DNA of 64,000 nt, taken from the NCBI GenBank assembly GCA_934533075.1, contig CAKTBJ010000012.1, positions 4,780 to 68,779 on the forward strand, read 5' to 3'. The translations under genes and the position numbers were made by a program. Position 1 is the stretch's first letter, and every line of letters starts with the position of its first letter. Source of the DNA: an uncultured Paracoccus sp. Lineage in GTDB: Bacteria; Pseudomonadota; Alphaproteobacteria; Rhodobacterales; Rhodobacteraceae. The notes under the pieces were generated by a model. It was not told the DNA's origin. It saw only the letters and a list, made by a program, of their open reading frames with translations, and did no database searches. Of the stretch, positions 63,466 to 64,000 are shown piece by piece.

Positions 63466-64000
63466 GGGCAGGCCCCCGGCGATAGGGCGATGCGCGGGGA
63501 GCGGGAGATGCCGCAAGCCCGGTCGGCGGCCCTCGGCGTGGCATGGCGGCTCATGGCACCAACCCCTGTCTCGCGTCGTGCAGGGCCGTGATGTTGCACG
63601 GGATGAGGCGGGATACCGCAGGTCCGGCTGGTGTCGATCGGCGGGGCATAACGGCTCATGGCATCAGCCCGCGCTTCGCGTTCCGCGAGCCTGCGGCGGG
63701 GGGCAGGCCGCAAGCCCGGTTGGCGGCCCTCGGCGGGGCATGGCGGCTCATGGCGCCAGCCCCTGCCTGGCGTCCCGCAAGGCCGTGGCGGCGCGCAGGA
63801 TGAGGCGGGATACTGGGAACCCTATCGGTGTTCATCGGCGGGGCATAACGGCTCATGGCATCAGCCCGCGCTTCGCGTTCCGCGAGCCTGCGGCGGGGGG
63901 CAGGCCGCAAGCCCGGTTGGCGGCCCTCGGCGGGGCATGGCGGCTCATGGCGCCAGCCCCTGCCTGGCGTCCCGCAAGGCCGTGGCGGCGCGCAGGATGA
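63466..64000 (-). repeat. Start-region echo array upstream of the FecCD permease, 197-bp period
   Basis: A near-perfect 197-bp unit repeats with landmark positions 63541, 63738 and 63935, and runs off the window edge. Each unit has two start-like elements, GCCATGAGCCGCCATGC and GCCATGAGCCGTTATGC. ATGs fall at 63554, 63659, 63751, 63856 and 63948, spaced 89-105 bp, and the gene's ATG at 63465 is the next in line. Encoded openings MSRHA and MSRYA match the gene's MTRHA. Successive ORFs join by ATGA overlaps (63659, 63465). Confidence 0.85.

Noticed and set aside
60469..63591. 1040-codon plus-strand open frame
   Set aside because: It is antisense to the ChaC-like, ATPase and permease genes, Arg/Gln/His-rich in a pattern typical of GC-rich shadow frames, and has no recognisable domain.
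63466..64000. CRISPR array
   Set aside because: Units are about 197 bp with no short constant repeat and variable spacers, no cas genes are present, and internal start codons match the adjacent gene.

Overview
The window reads as dense accessory or catabolic DNA from a very GC-rich aerobic alphaproteobacterium, most likely Rhodobacterales and Paracoccus-like. This is inferred from base composition, ATGA/TGATG-coupled operons, TRAP and ABC uptake systems, Tat-exported binding proteins and gene families typical of that group. No rRNA, tRNA, replication origin, integrase or intact insertion sequence was seen. About 57 coding genes are supported. Most belong to uptake-plus-catabolism modules, each with its own local regulator.

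Layout. (1) 0.4-3.3 kb, minus strand: isochorismatase-fold amidase, M24 peptidase and a His-rich CobW-type GTPase. (2) 3.5-10 kb, plus: two paralogous prolidase-like amidohydrolases and a polyamine-type ABC importer. A TetR regulator follows (10.1 kb), then a third amidohydrolase paralogue (minus). (3) 12.2-19.1 kb, plus: TRAP transporter, GAF protein, trans-sulfuration PLP enzyme, TauE/SafE exporter and a GrdB-like protein without selenocysteine. (4) 19.4-28.2 kb: dipeptide ABC operon ending in an N-formylglutamate amidohydrolase, with a divergent LysR gene and an ArgE/DapE deacylase. (5) 28.4-35.6 kb: cyclase, DUF35-SDR fusion, thiolase-fold protein and acyl-CoA ligase with divergent LysR, then Nudix and quinone oxidoreductase. 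(6) 36-42.3 kb: second dipeptide ABC operon with a fused two-domain ATPase and a divergent GntR. (7) 42.5-50 kb: FAD-linked oxidase, EthD-like protein, racemase-fold protein, Ohr, 3-hydroxyacyl-CoA-type dehydrogenase, an MFS pseudogene and a small secreted protein. (8) 50.7-52.1 kb: L-serine dehydratase. (9) 52.3-59.8 kb: amino-sugar ABC operon (ROK regulator, binding protein, two permeases, ATPase, GlcNAc kinase, SIS protein). (10) 60.8 kb to the edge: ChaC-like enzyme and a FecCD/BtuCD-type importer.

The most unusual structure is not a gene. Several spacers between same-strand genes (near 35.7, 43.9-44.4, 45.1-45.8, 62.3-62.5 and 63.5-64.0 kb) are tandem arrays. Each unit carries a start codon in a stop/start overlap context, and several units resemble decayed copies of the first 15-40 codons of the gene immediately downstream. 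The downstream gene's own start is the last unit of the array. In three arrays the units form chains of small ORFs joined by ATGA or TGATG overlaps. A related array of about 180-bp units lies at 59.9-60.7 kb. I call these start-region echo arrays and treat them as the main candidate for something undescribed.

A second recurring pattern is a perfect inverted repeat between the binding-protein gene and the next membrane-component gene in all five transporter operons of three families. In one case the hairpin arm covers the ribosome-binding site and start codon of the downstream permease.
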